A stretch of DNA of 17,167 nt from Baffinella frigidus (GCA_026770585.1 MU646482.1:209147-226313), one strand, 5' to 3'; numbered from the stretch's first letter, positions 1 to 7,837 are shown. Numbers and translations: made by a program. Notes: generated by a model from the letters alone, not told the origin.

Positions 1-60
1 TGTAGGGTGTGGGGTGTAGGGTGCACGATGTAGGGTGTGGGGTGTAGGAGGCGTGCTTTC
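1..60. repeat. GT/G-rich short tandem repeat
   Basis: Units close to TGTAGGGTGTGG recur from the first base of the window to about position 50. The G-rich units resemble degenerate telomere-class repeats, but they are not clean copies. No coding signal is seen between here and 300. Confidence 0.6.
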
Positions 61-302
61 GTGGAGAGGGGTTCGGGGTGGTTATGGTGGTATCAATAAA
101 AGGTGCTCTGTGCGCATTAGAGAGATACCTTTATTGCCACAGGAGTACCTCGCACATAAGTGGTCTTCCGTCTCAGTTGGCGCAAGGACAGCCGTGCAGC
201 TCTTCGGAGCAGATGACAATCCGTTCACAATCCAATCCCATCCCTTTCCTCCAATCTAAATTGCTGCCAGTTTTCTTCCGTCCGACCTTCGGCACCGTGC
301 GT

Positions 303-402
303 TAAACCCCAACCCATAAATACTCAACCCTAAACCCTAAACCCTAGACCTTAAAACCCAAACCCTAAAGCCTGATACCTAAGCCCAAAACTCTAAACCC
401 CA
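303..402. repeat. Degenerate telomere-like CCCTAAA repeat
   Basis: About 14 imperfect units of AACCCTAAACCCTAAA type occur in the C-rich orientation on the + strand. Variants such as AACCCAAACCCTAAAGCC suggest an old interstitial block rather than a live telomere. The block from 403 to 510 holds nothing that I recognise. Confidence 0.8.
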
Positions 403-510
403 GGTGTGACGAGCCGTTCACAGGACCCGCTGACGACGCGCTTCCCGTCTTGAGAGATCGCGACAGAGAGCACCTCTTTCAAGTGACCTGAGAACGGAGC
501 GTCCGCGCTG

Positions 511-644
511 GCGTACAGGGGTACCTCGCTCATAAGAAAGCGACCCCCCCTAGGACCCTACAGTGGGCCTGTCCCTAGGGCCCTATGGTGGTCCTAGGGA
601 GGGGGGCAGTTTCTTATGAGCGAGGTACCCCTTGTACCCCTGTA
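511..644. mobile_element. Inverted-repeat (MITE-like) element, copy 1 of a pair
   Basis: Perfect 22-bp inverted arms lie at 518-539 and 610-631 (GGGGTACCTCGCTCATAAG at the left). An inner inverted repeat, built on CCTAGGACCCTA and GGTGGTCCTAGGG, fills most of the space between, so the whole unit can fold into one long hairpin. No coding capacity is present, so it would be non-autonomous. The core matches the element at 687-810. Target duplications are not clear: GTAC and TGTA motifs repeat at the ends but cannot be told apart from the arms. Confidence 0.75.
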
Positions 645-686
645 GCACAGCACCGGGCATGCAGGGCGTGGAGGGGCATGAATGGC

Positions 687-810
687 GTACAGGGGTACCT
701 CAATTACAAAAAAACGCCTCCCCGTAGGACCCTACAGTAGGGCTATGCCTAGGGCCCTATGGTCGTCCTAAGGGGGGTGACGTTTTTTTGTAATTTAGGT
801 ATCCCTGTAC
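687..810. mobile_element. Inverted-repeat (MITE-like) element, copy 2 of a pair
   Basis: Arms of 30 bp at 687-716 and 781-810 pair at 28 of 30 positions. They start with GTACAGGGGTACCTCAATTA and end in GTATCCCTGTAC. The centre carries the same CCTAGGGCCCTATGGT core as the element at 511-644, while the sequence just inside the arm tips has diverged. The two elements lie only ~40 bp apart. Confidence 0.8.
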
Positions 811-893
811 GTCGGGCGTGTGTTGGAGCGTCCGACACAGCGCGCGGGTGGGACAGCCAGCCAGGCCCTGAGTTTGTCACTCGAAAATGATCG

Positions 894-960
894 TGTCAAA
901 ATGGCTAGAATTTCCTCCTGAATCCGCATAGCTTATCAGGTTCAGTAGATATTTCCCGGG
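894..960 (+). repeat. Copy 1 of the AATTCCTCCTGAAYCCGC repeat
   Basis: The unit reads TGTCAAAATGGCTAGAATTT, then CCTCCTGAATCCGC, GGTTCAGTAGATATT and TCCCGGG. It matches the repeats at 2079-2122 and 3594-3650; the last of these lies just upstream of exon 1 of the OGG1-like gene. The function is unknown. Confidence 0.7.
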
Positions 961-1082
961 CATGGCTTTTCTGCAGAACAAGTTCCGGTGTCAGCCTATG
1001 TTGGGGGCTCGAAGAACTTGAAGGACTAAAGTACAGGAGGGTCCTAGTGGGAAGAGTGTTGTTGAATTGAAAACACTTCAGT

Positions 1083-1310
1083 GTTTCTGAGTGATGCCAA
1101 ATCTTTCGCAAAAGATTTGGCATTACTCAGAACTCGCGAACGCGGAGGATCGGGAAAGATTTGGCATTACTCAGAAGATTTGCAAAGTTCGAACCCCTGC
1201 AGTGCCAACCCCTGCAGTGCCATGCCGCGTTCGCGAGTTCGAACCCCTGCAGTGCCATGCCGCGAACTCGCGAACGCGGAGGATCGGGAAGATGCGAACA
1301 AGATCGAGAG
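1083..1310. repeat. Complex of short inverted and direct repeats
   Basis: ATGCCAAATCTT and AAGATTTGGCAT form a short hairpin at 1094-1123, and the right arm with GGCATTACTCAGAA recurs at 1158-1180. CCCCTGCAGTGCC occurs three times between 1194 and 1260. CTCGCGAACGCGGAGGATCG occurs at 1133 and again at 1265. All of this looks like local rearrangement rather than coding sequence. Confidence 0.65.
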
Positions 1311-1329
1311 CAAGAATATCTAGGACTAC

Positions 1330-1376
1330 CTTTCTCTCTCTCTCTCGCTTTCTCTCTCTCACTTTCTCTCTCTCTT

Positions 1377-1416
<40 letters not shown>

Positions 1417-1442
1417 ACTCTCTCTCTCTTTCACACTCTCTC

Positions 1443-1501
<59 letters not shown>

Positions 1502-1533
1502 TCCACTCTCTCTCTCTCTCTCTCTCTTCTCTC
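1330..1533. repeat. CT microsatellite interrupted by TTTCTC
   Basis: About 200 bases consist of CT dinucleotides with occasional TTTCTC, CACTCTC and TTCCAC breaks. The array ends in a run of ten C. Reading frames across it encode only serine-leucine or arginine-glutamate runs and are not real genes. Confidence 0.9.
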
Positions 1534-1800
1534 CCCCCCCCCACATCCCCTAAGGGGGCGAGTACCGCTATTGGAGCTATTGTCCTTGAGGTCCTTTAGG
1601 TTCTTCGAGATCCAAAAATAGGCGGACACCGGAAGTGGTTCAGTAGAAATGCCATGCTTCCTTTCGGATCACATCAAGCCCCCCTGTACAGAGGATCGCG
1701 GCAGAAACCGGCTAAATGGTGTCCTCATCGGGCGCTGAGTTAATCCAGAGGATCTTGCTCGCTAGAAAAGTTAACAAAGATAACGTCAAATTAAGAGAAA

Positions 1801-1820
1801 TGTCAAAATGGTCAAATTCC
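1801..1820 (+). repeat. Partial copy of the TGTCAAAATGGTCAAATTCC repeat
   Basis: These 20 bases match the first part of the repeat at 3594-3650 before the sequence diverges into TAAGGGG. It is the shortest of the four copies. The stretch 1534-1800 otherwise holds nothing that I recognise. Confidence 0.6.
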
Positions 1821-1956
1821 TAAGGGGTGTGAAGCGAATTAAAAGTTGACATTTTCACTGAGAACAATTGACTTTCGTCCGAAAAAAACGCCCCCCCCCC
1901 TTGGACGGGCCCGCCTCGGCACCGATTTAACTCACCACGAGCTATTTAACTGCCTG

Positions 1957-2055
1957 ATCCCCCACCCCACACTTTTTGGTACCAGGGGATGGAATTCTTA
2001 GTTTTTCAAGGGCTGCAACTTTGAACCGGGGACCAAATAGTGTGGGGTGGGGGAT
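1957..2055. repeat. Inverted repeat with C/G-rich arms
   Basis: Arms of 24 bp at 1957-1980 and 2032-2055 pair at 23 of 24 positions. The left arm begins ATCCCCCACCCCACAC. The ~50-bp loop holds no recognisable motif. It is a hairpin element with no open reading frame. Confidence 0.75.
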
Positions 2056-2078
2056 AAACATAGAAGGTTAAGCACCCT

Positions 2079-2122
2079 CAAATTCCTCCTGAACCCGCAG
2101 GTTCAGCAGACATTTCCCGGGA
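2079..2122 (+). repeat. Copy 2 of the AATTCCTCCTGAACCCGC repeat
   Basis: It reads TCAAATTCCTCCTGAACCCG, then CAGGTTCAGCAGACATTTCC and CGGG. CTGAACC and GGTTCAG can pair as a small stem. It matches the copies at 894 and 3594. Confidence 0.7.
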
Positions 2123-2409
2123 AACAGAGGGGGGGGAACGAGATTTAATAAGTTGATAAACCGACGATATATTTTACGGAAGGAGGCCGGGACGCGAGAG
2201 CTCTAGTAGCCCTTTTCTTAAGGTCCCCAAAACAGATAGGTGATTTGGTGATTTTCGTTTCCTTTTGGATCTATTGGAGCTTTGATGAACTTTATACAGC
2301 AGCACGCACGTTCCAATGTCCGGTGGACCGAAAAAATTTTCAGGTCCTTTAGGTAGAGATTTTGAGGGTGGAGAAGCAGAGCTTTTGCCTGGGGACATGG
2401 TCTTCCGCA

Positions 2410-2494
2410 CCTTAATGTTAAAATCTGAGATCACATTTGTGAAACACATTTGAAAGTTGGTGTACAAATGTGATCTCAGATTTTAACATTAAGG
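2410..2494. repeat. Perfect 31-bp inverted repeat (hairpin)
   Basis: The arm at 2410-2440 (starting CCTTAATGTTAAAATCTGAG) is the exact reverse complement of 2464-2494, with a 23-base loop. The lack of mismatches suggests a recent origin or selection for the fold. No coding sequence is present. Confidence 0.9.
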
Positions 2495-2897
2495 GGCGGA
2501 GGGACCTCAAAACGAGGGTTTGCGGGGATTCCCGGTCCCGAGGCGGGCCCGTCAAGCGCTCGATTGGGTGTAACTTTCGATCCCCTGGGCTCATTTCACT
2601 TTTCTCGATGGTTCTAGAATCCTCAAAAGGTCCCCATTCAGATCCGCTCAATGAATCTAGGGCATCAGAGGCCCGCAAACATACTCAAAATATGACTCCC
2701 CCAAAACCACCGCATGTGGTTTTGCACATCCTTCCACCTCTCGCCCGCCTCAGGAAACGACAGGTGTCGGTCGAACCTGAAACTGCCGGCGTTTCAGGTC
2801 ATCTCACACGGTGTTTTCTCGGTCCCAAAAGGGGCTTTCGTCAACTTATGGTGGTCAATATTCTTGCCTCTTCGAAGAGGTTGTTCTTGGGAGGTTG

Positions 2898-2982
2898 ATC
2901 CTTTAGGTCCTTTGGGTTTTAATTTCTCCCAACATATCCTTTATCCTTTAGGTCCTTTAGGTTTTAATTTCTCCCAACATAT
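2898..2982. repeat. Two-copy 40-bp tandem repeat
   Basis: ATCCTTTAGGTCCTTTGGGT and the 20 bases that follow (2898-2937) recur at 2943-2982 with one difference, so the period is 45 bases. Confidence 0.85.
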
Positions 2983-3229
2983 GCCAACGACACGCCCTTC
3001 CGTAGAAAGGACTGCAGACAAAGCATTTTTGCTTTCGGATCGCGTTTCGCTCTCCAGTGCAGAGGCTCGTGAGGAGGGGATACAGGGTGGCTCTCTTGGG
3101 TTGTTTGATTGCTTCCAAAATAGGATCGCACTCGCACACGCACCGAACCCAAGTCAGCCTTAATGAGGCTCATGGTATCCCATGGTTGAAGTTTAAGAGC
3201 TTCAATCACGAATACCCCACAAGGTGAGA

Positions 3230-3345
3230 GTGGTTGTGTAGGGGTGTGAGGTGAGATCAGTCAGACACCAAAGGTGAAAGGAAAGAGAGGTGGATGTGTC
3301 AGACACCAAAGATGGAAGGACGGAAATGTGGTTGTGTAGGGGTTT
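3230..3345. repeat. Degenerate two-copy repeat
   Basis: GTGGTTGTGTAGGGGT occurs at about 3230 and 3328. TCAGACACCAAAG occurs at about 3260 and 3299. The order points to a partly inverted or interleaved local duplication. Confidence 0.6.
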
Positions 3346-3593
3346 CCCCCAATGTACATAAGCCAGCAACGTTAAGGGTAATCCGTTAGGTCGAACCAAG
3401 TGTTAAGTGCATCAGTGATCCCCCGCCTTTCAATAAGGCTCCTGTCGCTCGTCGTCCCCGCTTGGCGCCTACGTTTGAGAGTCCCCACTCTGTCCTTTTC
3501 TTAGGCTACGCAGGTGATGCAGCCCCTTGTGCAAGGATTCTCTCCTCTCCTCGGTCCCCTCATTTCCTTTAGGTCCCCTCGCTGCAACATGAT

Positions 3594-3650
3594 GCCAAAA
3601 TGGTCAAATTCCTCCTGAACCCGCGAGGGTTCAGTAGGATTTTCCCGGGA
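3594..3650 (+). repeat. Copy of the CAAATTCCTCCTGAACCCGC repeat, just upstream of exon 1
   Basis: It reads GCCAAAATGGTCAAATTCCT, then CCTGAACCCGCGAGGGTTCA and GTAGGATTTTCCCGGGA. It ends 16 bases before the first in-frame ATG (3666) of exon 1. That position could make it part of the promoter or 5' untranslated region. Copies at 894, 1801 and 2079 show that it is a dispersed repeat, so a regulatory role is only a possibility. Confidence 0.5.
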
Positions 3651-3932
3651 AGGATCTGATCGTGCATGCGCCTGCGGCTACCGCTCCTCACGGTCCTGAC
3701 CACTACCTGCCTCAGTCCGGCCTCCGGCCTCCGCCCTCCTCTGCGCCTTCTTCGTCTTCCCTCCCACCCTGCTCCCGCGCTAGCGGATCCCTGGACTCGA
3801 AACAGACCTCGGGTCCAGGAACAGCGCCGTGGCCTCCGCTCCCTCCCACTCGCTCTCGCGCCACGGTCTTCGGGCGGAGAGGTTCTTGGTGGGCCGCAGG
3901 AGACCGCCGTTCGAGGCGCCTCACCTGCCCAA

Positions 3933-4139
3933 ATGCCTGTGGGAAAGCCTCAGGGGCGTGCAGGAGGCGGGGCGGGGCGGCAGGAGGGGGACGGCGCCGC
4001 GAATGATGCAGTGGGGGACGGGGGAGATTCCGCGGCGGGCGCGGGGTCGGGCAAGAAGCGCCCGCGCCCCGAAGTCAAGATGGAGCCTATGGAGGATGAG
4101 GGGGGCGACGGAGCGAGCGGCGGGAGCAGCGAGGTTCTG
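3933..4139 (+). CDS. OGG1: OGG1-like glycosylase, exon 1 (N-terminal charged region)
   Basis: This is the proposed first coding exon: 207 nt, 69 codons, ending in a consensus donor (CTG then GTGAGT at 4140), phase 0. It encodes a Gly/Ala/Asp-rich segment and then KKRPRPEVKMEPMEDE. The basic cluster would serve as a nuclear localisation signal. No OGG1 domain residue lies here; I link it to the gene only by strand, phase and order. The start at 3933 (CCCAAATGCC) is chosen because the protein becomes low-complexity and acidic/basic from there. The same frame is open back to an ATG at 3666, after an in-frame TGA at 3657. That longer form would start MRLRLPLLTVLTTTCLSPAS, a hydrophobic, arginine-containing leader that could direct an organellar isoform. 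OGG1 often has nuclear and mitochondrial forms, so both starts may be real. Confidence 0.5.
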
Positions 4140-4370
4140 GTGAGTACAGCGAAAGAGAATGAGACTTTATTGAACTTATGACGTCGGACCATAGCGAAAC
4201 CTCGAATACCAGAACCCACACCACTGAGCTTTGCCCTCACGACTGCCCTCAGAAGTCGACTCGTTCCCCGCGTTTACATGGACCTGATTTGCCGATATTC
4301 TCTGGATATCCGGGGTACACCCAAACGAGGCTGAAAAGTCGCCTTCTCTCCACTAGCCCTTGGAAGTGGC

Positions 4371-4494
4371 TCAAATAGTGCCCTGGAACTGAAATCCCAA
4401 AAGCTGATTCTGCATCAAAAATAGGACCAAAGTTAACACAGCCCCTTCGGGGGGCTGGCAAGGCAAATCGAAAATGTTCCAGGGCACGATTTGA
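4371..4494. repeat. Inverted repeat in intron 1
   Basis: Arms at 4371-4389 (TCAAATAGTGCCCTGGAAC) and 4476-4494 pair at 18 of 19 positions. A second small stem, AGCCCC/GGGGCT, lies between them near 4440-4456. The 15-mer CTCGGAGGGCCAGTG follows at 4500 and recurs at 4665, which marks a further short duplication. Confidence 0.7.
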
Positions 4495-4727
4495 CCCATC
4501 TCGGAGGGCCAGTGCACTCGGAGTCAAAACATTTCGCCTAAGTCAACTACCCCTGAAAGCCCGCGCCTTAAGTCAAATGCCGGCCATGGTGCCCGGGTCC
4601 ATCTAAACGAAAACAGGGGAAAGTTGACTTGGGTGAGCTGGTTGACTTAGCTGAAATCTTGTGGCTCGGAGGGCCAGTGTCTGCGAGCGGTTCCAGGAAT
4701 GTCTAGTGCAATACCCACGGCTTAATT

Positions 4728-4871
4728 CGGGGACATGTTTAATTTAAAAGAAAATGGACCCCTATTTGTTCATAAGAGCTAGAAAAAGGTTAATTAGGGC
4801 CCTAAGTAAATTTAATTAGGACCAGAACCCGGTTTGATAGGCCATTTTCTTTTAAATCAAACATGTTCCCG
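4728..4871. mobile_element. Inverted-repeat (MITE-like) element in intron 1
   Basis: Arms of 30 bp at 4728-4757 and 4842-4871 pair at 28 of 30 positions. The left arm begins CGGGGACATGTTTAATTTAA. The AT-rich interior holds a further palindrome around TTAATTAGGGCCCTAA. There is no reading frame, so it would be non-autonomous. No clear target duplication is seen. Confidence 0.8.
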
Positions 4872-4973
4872 GATGAGGCTGCTGTGTGTTGCGGAAAGCG
4901 GGAAATCCGTTTGCTGGATCCGGTTCCGTTTGCTGAATCCCGTACACACGGCAGCTGGATACTTCACTAGATT

Positions 4974-5085
4974 CCCTAAACCTTAAACCCCAAACCCTAA
5001 ACCCTAAACCCTAAACCCTGAACCCTAAACCCTAAACCCTAAACCCTAAACCCTAAACCCCAAGCCCTAAACTCTAAAACCTACC
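4974..5085. repeat. Telomere-like CCCTAAA array in intron 1
   Basis: Roughly a dozen CCCTAAA units, most of them perfect, with CCCTGAA and CCCCAAA variants, sit in the C-rich orientation on the coding strand. The array is followed by a potential acceptor (TTCAGCACAG, ending about 5105) that opens a long frame. I could not tie that frame to OGG1. Confidence 0.9.
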
Positions 5086-5261
5086 TGCCAACCCTTCAGC
5101 ACAGAGCGGGACCCTCCGAGAAAATCGACCCGAGACACTTGGACGATTTCCAGCGATTTCTGGAAGATCACGCTTGTCGCATGAACGCCCGGACACTCGG
5201 TTTCCTTCAACGAAATCTGAAAAAATGTTGAGGGTGAATTATTGCCGGCCCTTTTGCGCAG

Positions 5262-5315
5262 AGCGCCGTCAAGATTGAGGAGAGTCCTGTCAAATCGAAA
5301 GCGAGCCCGCGGAAG
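5262..5315 (+). CDS. OGG1: OGG1-like glycosylase, exon 2 (54-nt microexon)
   Basis: The exon is bounded by an acceptor (TTTTGCGCAG, ending 5261) and a donor (GTACTC at 5316). It has 18 codons, phase 0 on both sides, so including or skipping it keeps the frame. It encodes SAVKIEESPVKSKASPRK. The exon is a paralogue of exon 3 (S-x-x-IK-E-SPVKS-PRK pattern). These Ser-Pro/Lys motifs look like a disordered, phosphorylatable or DNA-binding tail rather than a folded domain. The upstream intron and the downstream 5328-5690 stretch are telomere-like repeats. The assignment to this gene rests on phase, strand and the paralogy with exon 3. Confidence 0.6.
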
Positions 5316-5327
5316 GTACTCTGCACC

Positions 5328-5690
5328 CCAAGCCCTAAAACCTGAACCCTAAACCCCAAGCCCCAAACTCTAGACCCTAAACCCTAAACCCTAAACCCTA
5401 AACCCTAAACCCTAAACCCTACACCCTGAACCCTAAACCCCAAACCCTGGACCATAAACCCTAAAACCCAAATCCCAAACCCTAAACCCTAAACCCTACA
5501 CTCTAAACCCTAAACCCTAAACCCACAACCCTCAACCCTCAACCCTCAACCCTCAACCCTACACCCTACACCCTCAACCCTACACCTCAAAACCCAAACT
5601 CTAAACCCCAACCCCCAACCCCCAGCCCCCAACCCCCAAACCCCAAACCCATAACCCCAAACCCCATACCTAAGCCCTACTTGCCAATCC
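5328..5690. repeat. Large telomere-like array in intron 2
   Basis: About 50 seven-base units fill this stretch. CCCTAAA dominates the first half, CCCTCAA follows near 5520-5580, and CCCCAAA/CCCCCAA lie at 5600-5680. The shift in variant along the array shows local spread of single variants, as in ageing interstitial telomeric repeats. It ends ten bases before the exon 3 acceptor at 5700. Confidence 0.9.
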
Positions 5691-5700
5691 TGGTGTGCAG

Positions 5701-5772
5701 AGCAAGGGCGCGATCAAGCTAGAGGGCAGCCCTGTCAAATCGGAAGCGAAGCCGAGCCCGAGCCCGCGCAAG
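5701..5772 (+). CDS. OGG1: OGG1-like glycosylase, exon 3 (72-nt microexon)
   Basis: The acceptor is GGTGTGCAG ending at 5700 and the donor is GTGAGC at 5773. It has 24 codons, phase 0 at both ends, encoding SKGAIKLEGSPVKSEAKPSP and then SPRK. It is clearly related to exon 2, with matching residues IK-E-SPVKS and a C-terminal SPRK, so the pair arose by exon duplication. A shard of its last bases (CCGAGCCCGCGCAAGGT) recurs at 6068-6084 after a duplicated stretch of intron. It probably encodes part of a disordered basic tail ahead of the OGG1 domain. No enzymatic residue is present. Confidence 0.6.
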
Positions 5773-6084
5773 GTGAGCTAACCACGCGGGAGACCACGAA
5801 CCTTTCATCAAAAGTCAACCTACCTGAAGACAATTAACTTTGAGGATTTTATCTAACTCACCTGTTAGCTGCACCGAGCAGGGTTGGTATCAAAAGATCC
5901 GCTTCCCTCTCACCGAACTTAAATGGTTACAGTCCTCTTATTGCCAAACTCTTTGCAACCCCCCAGGATCTAGCTCTGCCTCGCGAGGTGAGCTAGCCAT
6001 GCGGTGGACTACGAACCTTCCATCAAAAGTCAACCTACCTGCAGACAATTATCTTTGAGGATTTTTCCCGAGCCCGCGCAAGGT
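5773..6084. repeat. Direct duplication of the start of intron 3 with a shard of exon 3
   Basis: The segment after the donor (GTGAGCTAACCACGCGG ... CAACCTACCTGAAGACAATT ... TTTGAGGATTTT, 5773-5845) recurs at 5987-6067 with scattered changes. The second copy runs straight into the exon 3 end, CCCGAGCCCGCGCAAGGT. Confidence 0.75.
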
Positions 6085-6233
6085 CTCACTCCGTTTCCTC
6101 ACAAAGGGGCCGTTGCACGGCACACCTCCTCACAGAGACGGCTTACTATTTTCGTGCGGCGGCGGAGGGGGGGGGAGGGGGCGGAAGGGGCGGAGTGTGA
6201 GGTGCCAATTTGGTCCGTTCCTAGCTCTGCCTC

Positions 6234-6500
6234 GCTCGGGTTGACCGACTATTCTCAAGTTGACATGCTGGGTTTGCTCATGCAAAAAGCTTACGTTAAC
6301 GGTGTTGTAACTTTGGTACAAAATTTATAATGGAAAACATTCTTGGGCTTTAAAAGTCCTGAAATCGCTTTTAAAATCGTTTTAGAGCCCGGTTGACCAT
6401 CAACGGCTCCAGTAAGCCCACGTTAACCGACCCCTAAGGGGTCCGTTAACGTAAGCTTTTCGCATTATTGCGGTACACATCCGTCAACGGATTGTGGCCT
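6234..6500 (+). repeat. Dispersed AGTTGACATGCTGGGTT repeat, split by a hairpin insertion
   Basis: The left part (6234-6274) matches 9587-9630, including TTCTCAAGTTGACATGCTGG. The match resumes at 6471 with CGGTACACATCCGTCAAC. Between them, 6275-6470 is an extra segment absent from the other copy. Its arms at 6281-6302 and 6443-6464 pair at 21 of 22 positions (TGCAAAAAGCTTACGTTAAC). The layout reads as a younger element inserted in an older repeat. Confidence 0.7.
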
Positions 6501-6689
6501 CTGTGGGGTGGGGTGGGGGGGGGGGAAGAGAGAGAAGCCTTGGCAGCGCACAGAGCCTTGTAGCAGGCGGGCAACCGTCTGCTAGGAGGCGGTGAGTATG
6601 CTGCCTCGGGGGGGGAGAGCAGTCGAACCCGTGAAACGGGTGTGTCTTGGAAGGAAGTAAAAGTCAACTGGGCGAACACTTTAGACGTT

Positions 6690-6777
6690 GTCTGAACACA
6701 TCCGTCAACGGTGGAGCGAAAAAAAGCCCGGGCTCTCCAAATTGGTGACCCCAAATAGACTAGAGACAGAGCTAGAA
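6690..6777 (+). repeat. Dispersed repeat, second copy (partial)
   Basis: ACATCCGTCAACGGTGGAGC, AGCCCGGGCTC, CAAATTGGTG and CAAATAGACT follow the same order as in the copies at 9640-9710 and 9925-9985. No coding signal is seen. The stretch 6500-6690 is G-rich without recognisable features. Confidence 0.65.
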
Positions 6778-6940
6778 TGTGTGGCACATCCACCCGCCCT
6801 CCGAAATCAAATCATTTGATTTTTTGCACCCCCCGATTTGCACCCGGTGGGGGGTGCCTTGCACGCAGGGCTGGAGGGGGGGGTATTCAAAAGTCATTTT
6901 TCAGGGGACATGGTTCTCAAAAGTCATCTTTTACCAGTAA

Positions 6941-6980
6941 AACGGCTCCAAGAACGAGCAAACGGCTCCAAGAACGAGCA
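6941..6980. repeat. Perfect 20-bp tandem duplication
   Basis: AACGGCTCCAAGAACGAGCA is present twice, back to back. Confidence 0.95.
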
Positions 6981-7031
6981 TGGAATACCCTACCCAAGGG
7001 CCTGGCGTGGGCAGCGCCGCCGCGAGCAGTG

Positions 7032-7604
7032 CGTCAACCGAGTTACCAAGGACGTAGTAAGTAACCTCAGATAGTGACCGAATATCCTTGGTTACTTAGT
7101 TCTGAACTAAGTAACCTTAGTACTTATTTACTTAGCTTAGTACACTGCCAGGCCGGATACTTTGTAAAAGTCAATTCACCCACAAAATCTGTCAACTTAG
7201 AAACGAGGTAACCAGATTGGGTAGAGCTATTCCGGTAGGACTTGTCGCGTTTTCGACTTCGAAATTTCAAGATTTCAGACTTCAAAAATGTTTTAAAGGT
7301 CGCAAAACGTTTTAAAACACACCGTTTCAAATCTCATGGTACAAATGAAGTCTTGAAGTCTCGAAGTCTCGAAATCGAAAACGCGACAAGTCCTACCGGA
7401 AAAGCTCTACTTGTTTACTACACATTCGCAGGTGAGTTGACTAATACAAAAACTGCGCCCTGGCAGTGTAGTAACGTGCGCGGTGACCTCCCCCAAATGA
7501 GTCAACCGAGTTACCAAGTAAATAGTAACTACGTAACCTTAAATAGTGACCGAATATCCTTAGTTACTTAGTTCTGAACTAAGAAACCTTAGTATTTATT
7601 TACT
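7032..7604. mobile_element. Direct repeats flanking a ~340-bp inverted-repeat element
   Basis: A ~103-bp sequence at 7032-7134 recurs at 7501-7604 (GTCAACCGAGTTACCAAG, then a diverged stretch, then GTGACCGAATATCCTT). Each copy carries a near-perfect palindrome; at 7090-7116 it has 13-bp arms around one base. Between the direct repeats lies an inverted repeat with arms at 7221-7256 and 7375-7410 pairing at 35 of 36 positions (GTAGAGCTATTCCGGTAGGA). Weaker outer arms extend it to about 7139-7475 (ACTGCCAGG and CCTGGCAGT). No transposase frame is present. Confidence 0.75.
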
Positions 7605-7690
7605 CAGTAACTTGCGTGGTGACTTCCCCCTGGTGCAAATCCCGAAAACTTAACACCATCAAAACTCTTCACTTCGGAGGGATTTAATCC

Positions 7691-7837
7691 CGACGAGTAT
7701 CCATAATGAATACGATTTTGGTGTATCTTGTGGGTAGAAATAAGACAGCCGTCTATCTAGACTTCATTTAGAGCCTTAAGATACACCAGAATCCGATAGG
7801 AGATCCCCGAAATCGTATTCATTATGGATACTCGTCC
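7691..7837. mobile_element. Inverted-repeat (MITE-like) element in intron 3
   Basis: Perfect 26-bp arms at 7693-7718 and 7810-7835 start ACGAGTATCCATAATGAATA. A second inner stem pairs 7714-7729 with 7778-7793 at 15 of 16 positions (GGTGTATCTT/AAGATACACC). The whole unit folds on itself and has no reading frame. Confidence 0.8.

Larger units (their letters stand above)
2495..3589. other. Gene-free stretch, no feature recognised apart from short repeats
   Basis: Reading frames of up to 149 codons exist on both strands, but none shows a domain, a compositional bias or a conserved motif that I recognise. Short repeats lie inside (2898-2982 and 3230-3345). The decamer GTCCTTTAGG recurs at about 1589, 2343, 2903, 2951 and similarly near 3566. 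I treat the stretch as upstream non-coding DNA. A small gene or 5' untranslated exon cannot be excluded. Confidence 0.5.

Noticed and set aside
303-402. True chromosome end
   Set aside because: The repeats are degenerate and interstitial, and similar blocks recur throughout the gene.
1188-1250. AGTTCGAACCCC as a possible tRNA T-loop or Pol III B box
   Set aside because: No acceptor, D or anticodon stems fit around it, and no A box is found at the right distance. It is part of a local three-copy repeat.
1091-1629. Long frames of 176 codons (+) and 152 codons (-)
   Set aside because: They are produced by the CT microsatellite, giving Ser-Leu and Arg-Glu runs. No domain is present and there is no support at the flanks.
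2470-3163. Possible gene in overlapping + frames of 142 and 149 codons
   Set aside because: The sequence matches no family that I know. Part of it is a 40-bp tandem repeat, and the first frame starts inside the 2410-2494 hairpin.
5106-5290. Extra exon after TTCAGCACAG with a frame of about 60 codons
   Set aside because: The frame has no relation to OGG1 or to the SPVKS exons and runs into exon 2 out of frame. No good donor in phase was found.
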